Assembly: GCA_964591605.1 (NCBI GenBank)
Contig: CAZQEN010000393.1
Span: forward strand, 1-6,812
DNA length: 6,812 nt
Direction of reading: 5' to 3'
DNA from: CAYLLT01 sp964591605
GTDB taxonomy: Bacteria; Planctomycetota; Phycisphaerae; UBA1845; PWPN01
Below, one piece after another: positions 5,961 through 6,812 of this stretch; position 1 is the stretch's first letter; every line of letters begins with the position of its first letter. The notes under the pieces were generated by a model. The model was not told the origin of the DNA and did not search any database. It worked only from the letters and a program-made list of their open reading frames with translations. The translations under genes and the position numbers were made by a program.

Positions 5961-6036
5961 TTGCGCCTCATGCTCCCCTTCAGATCTCGCCTGAGACACC
6001 GCTCGTTCCCCTGACGCATGAACCAAACTAAAACCA

Positions 6037-6064
6037 AACATACACCAGAATGGCCGGCTGTCAA
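6037..6064 (-). promoter_or_regulatory. Sigma70-like promoter of the six-gene cassette
   Basis: On the minus strand TTGACA (6064-6059) is a perfect -35 hexamer, followed by a 16-nt spacer and TATGTT (6042-6037), which matches the -10 consensus at four of six positions. Transcription would begin near 6030, so the ATG at 6041 would lie upstream of the transcript start. This is a good candidate for driving all six genes, since no other comparable promoter is visible within the cassette. Confidence 0.6.
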
Positions 6065-6092
6065 GTAATAAACAGCAATTTATTTCAATTTT
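6065..6092 (-). promoter_or_regulatory. AT-rich upstream element with a 10-bp spaced direct repeat
   Basis: The bases just upstream of the -35 box are about four-fifths A/T in an otherwise GC-rich window. On the minus strand AAATTG occurs twice with 10-bp spacing (AAATTG-AAAT-AAATTG, within 6076-6091). The position suits an UP element, and the one-turn repeat spacing suits an activator or repressor bound on one face of the helix. No regulator can be assigned. Confidence 0.45.
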
Positions 6093-6176
6093 GACCGCTG
6101 ATCTGGGCGCAGCGGAAGCGCGGGGGGACTCCAGGCGGTCGGGGAGGGTGAGGCAGATGACTTCAGATCGCGGTCA
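6092..6176. repeat. Long imperfect inverted repeat between the lipoprotein gene and the cassette promoter
   Basis: TGACCGC-T-GATCTG (6092-6105) is the reverse complement of CAGATCGCGGTCA (6164-6176) except for one extra T: 13 base pairs with one bulge. The arms are separated by 58 nt of GC-rich sequence and end one base after the stop codon of the 6178-6663 gene. It could be a 3' end structure for that gene or a boundary element of the cassette. Confidence 0.6.
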
Positions 6177-6177
6177 T

Positions 6178-6663
6178 TCAGCGCGGCTTGCCGACTGGCT
6201 CGAACCAGGATCGCAGCGGATCCGTGGGTCCTTCTGCCTTGAACTTGTAGCGGTATTTGAGCTTCTCATCGAGGCGGGGATGGTAGGTGAGTTCATATTC
6301 CTCGCCCTGCTGAACGGGGGCCGTCAAGAAGAACTCGAACGTCCCGGCGATCTTGTTGGACGGCATCAGCCGGCTGTTGTTCGCGCGGGAGAGCTTCAGC
6401 TCCTTGCGCTTCGAGTCCAGGAGCTTGAAATGGTCCTTGACCCAGTCATCCCAGAGGGGATCGCCCTTGTTACTGAGTTTCGGGCCCTCCATCCGGGGCA
6501 TGCCCATGTCGATTCCGACGTGAAACTCGAACTGCCCTGATGGCGGCGTTCCCAGGGCGACGGCCACCGGAAACTTGTCCTCTGTCTCCGATTTGCAGCC
6601 CGTCACCGCGCCGCACATCGCCAGAACCATGATCAGACATGATGCCCGCCTGCCGTATCCCAT
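6178..6663 (-). CDS. Lipoprotein of unknown function
   Basis: The 161-residue product starts MGYGRR, has a hydrophobic stretch (about 8-20) and the lipobox VTGC with Cys23, so it should be lipid-anchored outside the cytoplasm. The mature part begins KSETEDKFPVAVALG and alternates short strands and polar turns, for instance GQFEFHVGIDMG, then a lysine-rich helix (KDHFKLLDSKRKELKL), then FEFFLTAPVQQGEEYELTYHP and LKYRYKFKAEG. That suggests a small beta-sandwich of immunoglobulin type, an inference from pattern only. I do not recognise the family. ATG 6663 has GGAGG 8 nt upstream; an in-frame GTG at 6672 lies within or before that site. The gene is on the same strand as the cassette but is separated from it by a promoter and an inverted repeat, so it is probably a separate host unit. 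Confidence 0.82.
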   Translation of the reverse strand: MGYGRRASCLIMVLAMCGAVTGCKSETEDKFPVAVALGTPPSGQFEFHVGIDMGMPRMEGPKLSNKGDPLWDDWVKDHFKLLDSKRKELKLSRANNSRLMPSNKIAGTFEFFLTAPVQQGEEYELTYHPRLDEKLKYRYKFKAEGPTDPLRSWFEPVGKPR

Positions 6664-6768
6664 GGGTTGCACCTCCCGGAAGAATGGACGTGAAACAAGC
6701 GCCGTTGCGCCGTCGGTCCCTTGAGCCTACCGTGAGAAGCAGTCACCAGCAAGCCCCCAGACCCTCCG

Positions 6769-6798
6769 CCCGCCCGGGTGCGTGACACTTTGGGCGGG
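6769..6798. repeat. Weak 7-bp inverted repeat at the right edge
   Basis: CCCGCCC (6769-6775) and GGGCGGG (6792-6798) are complementary around a 16-nt gap. In such GC-rich DNA this could be chance. The rest of 6673-6812 shows no gene and no convincing promoter for the lipoprotein gene. Confidence 0.2.
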
Positions 6799-6812
6799 GT
6801 GGCATGGGCAGC

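Noticed and set aside
2132..6177. Terminal repeats marking a transposable element
   Set aside because: By eye no shared sequence of useful length was found between the left (2132-2254) and right (6042-6177) flanks, and there is no transposase or integrase gene in the window.

Overview
The window is GC-rich and dense with lipoprotein signals. It most resembles a chromosomal segment of a planctomycete or close relative. The support is a secreted lipoprotein with a DUF1080 / 3-keto-disaccharide hydrolase domain, several taxon-restricted-looking lipoproteins, and spacers made of degenerate short words such as the CGAATGA heptamer array. The taxonomic call is inference from gene content, not from a marker gene.

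Left part (1-2161): host-type genes. A DUF1080 lipoprotein (61-903, minus) lies 67 bp downstream of a membrane-anchored YdcF/SanA-like DUF218 protein (971-1636, minus). Divergent to these is yidD (1829-2131, plus), the membrane protein insertion efficiency factor.

Middle part (2255-6064): a six-gene cassette entirely on the minus strand, so it reads from right to left. In order of transcription: an ABC ATPase fused to a GNAT acetyltransferase (4404-5960); a small holin-like membrane protein (4122-4334); a helical lipoprotein (3529-4125); a 96-residue helical protein (3242-3532); a single-TM coiled-coil protein (2695-3072); and a winged-helix protein (2255-2572). A good sigma70-like promoter with an AT-rich upstream element sits before the first gene (6037-6092). 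Two junctions are ATGA stop/start overlaps; the other three are spacers with low-complexity repeats or an inverted repeat. The holin-like / coiled-coil / winged-helix order resembles the segment just upstream of the terminase genes in Mu-like transposable phages. No terminase, portal, protease, capsid or tail gene follows; yidD follows instead. The cassette is therefore either a remnant or a domesticated piece of a phage-like element. It is the most interesting part of the window, and its function is unknown.

Right part (6178-6663): another lipoprotein of unknown function on the minus strand, separated from the cassette by a spacer that holds a long imperfect inverted repeat (6092-6176). No tRNA, rRNA, CRISPR array, transposase or integrase gene is visible. 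Several start codons were moved inward from the longest possible reading frame because of Shine-Dalgarno position, signal-peptide shape or promoter overlap.
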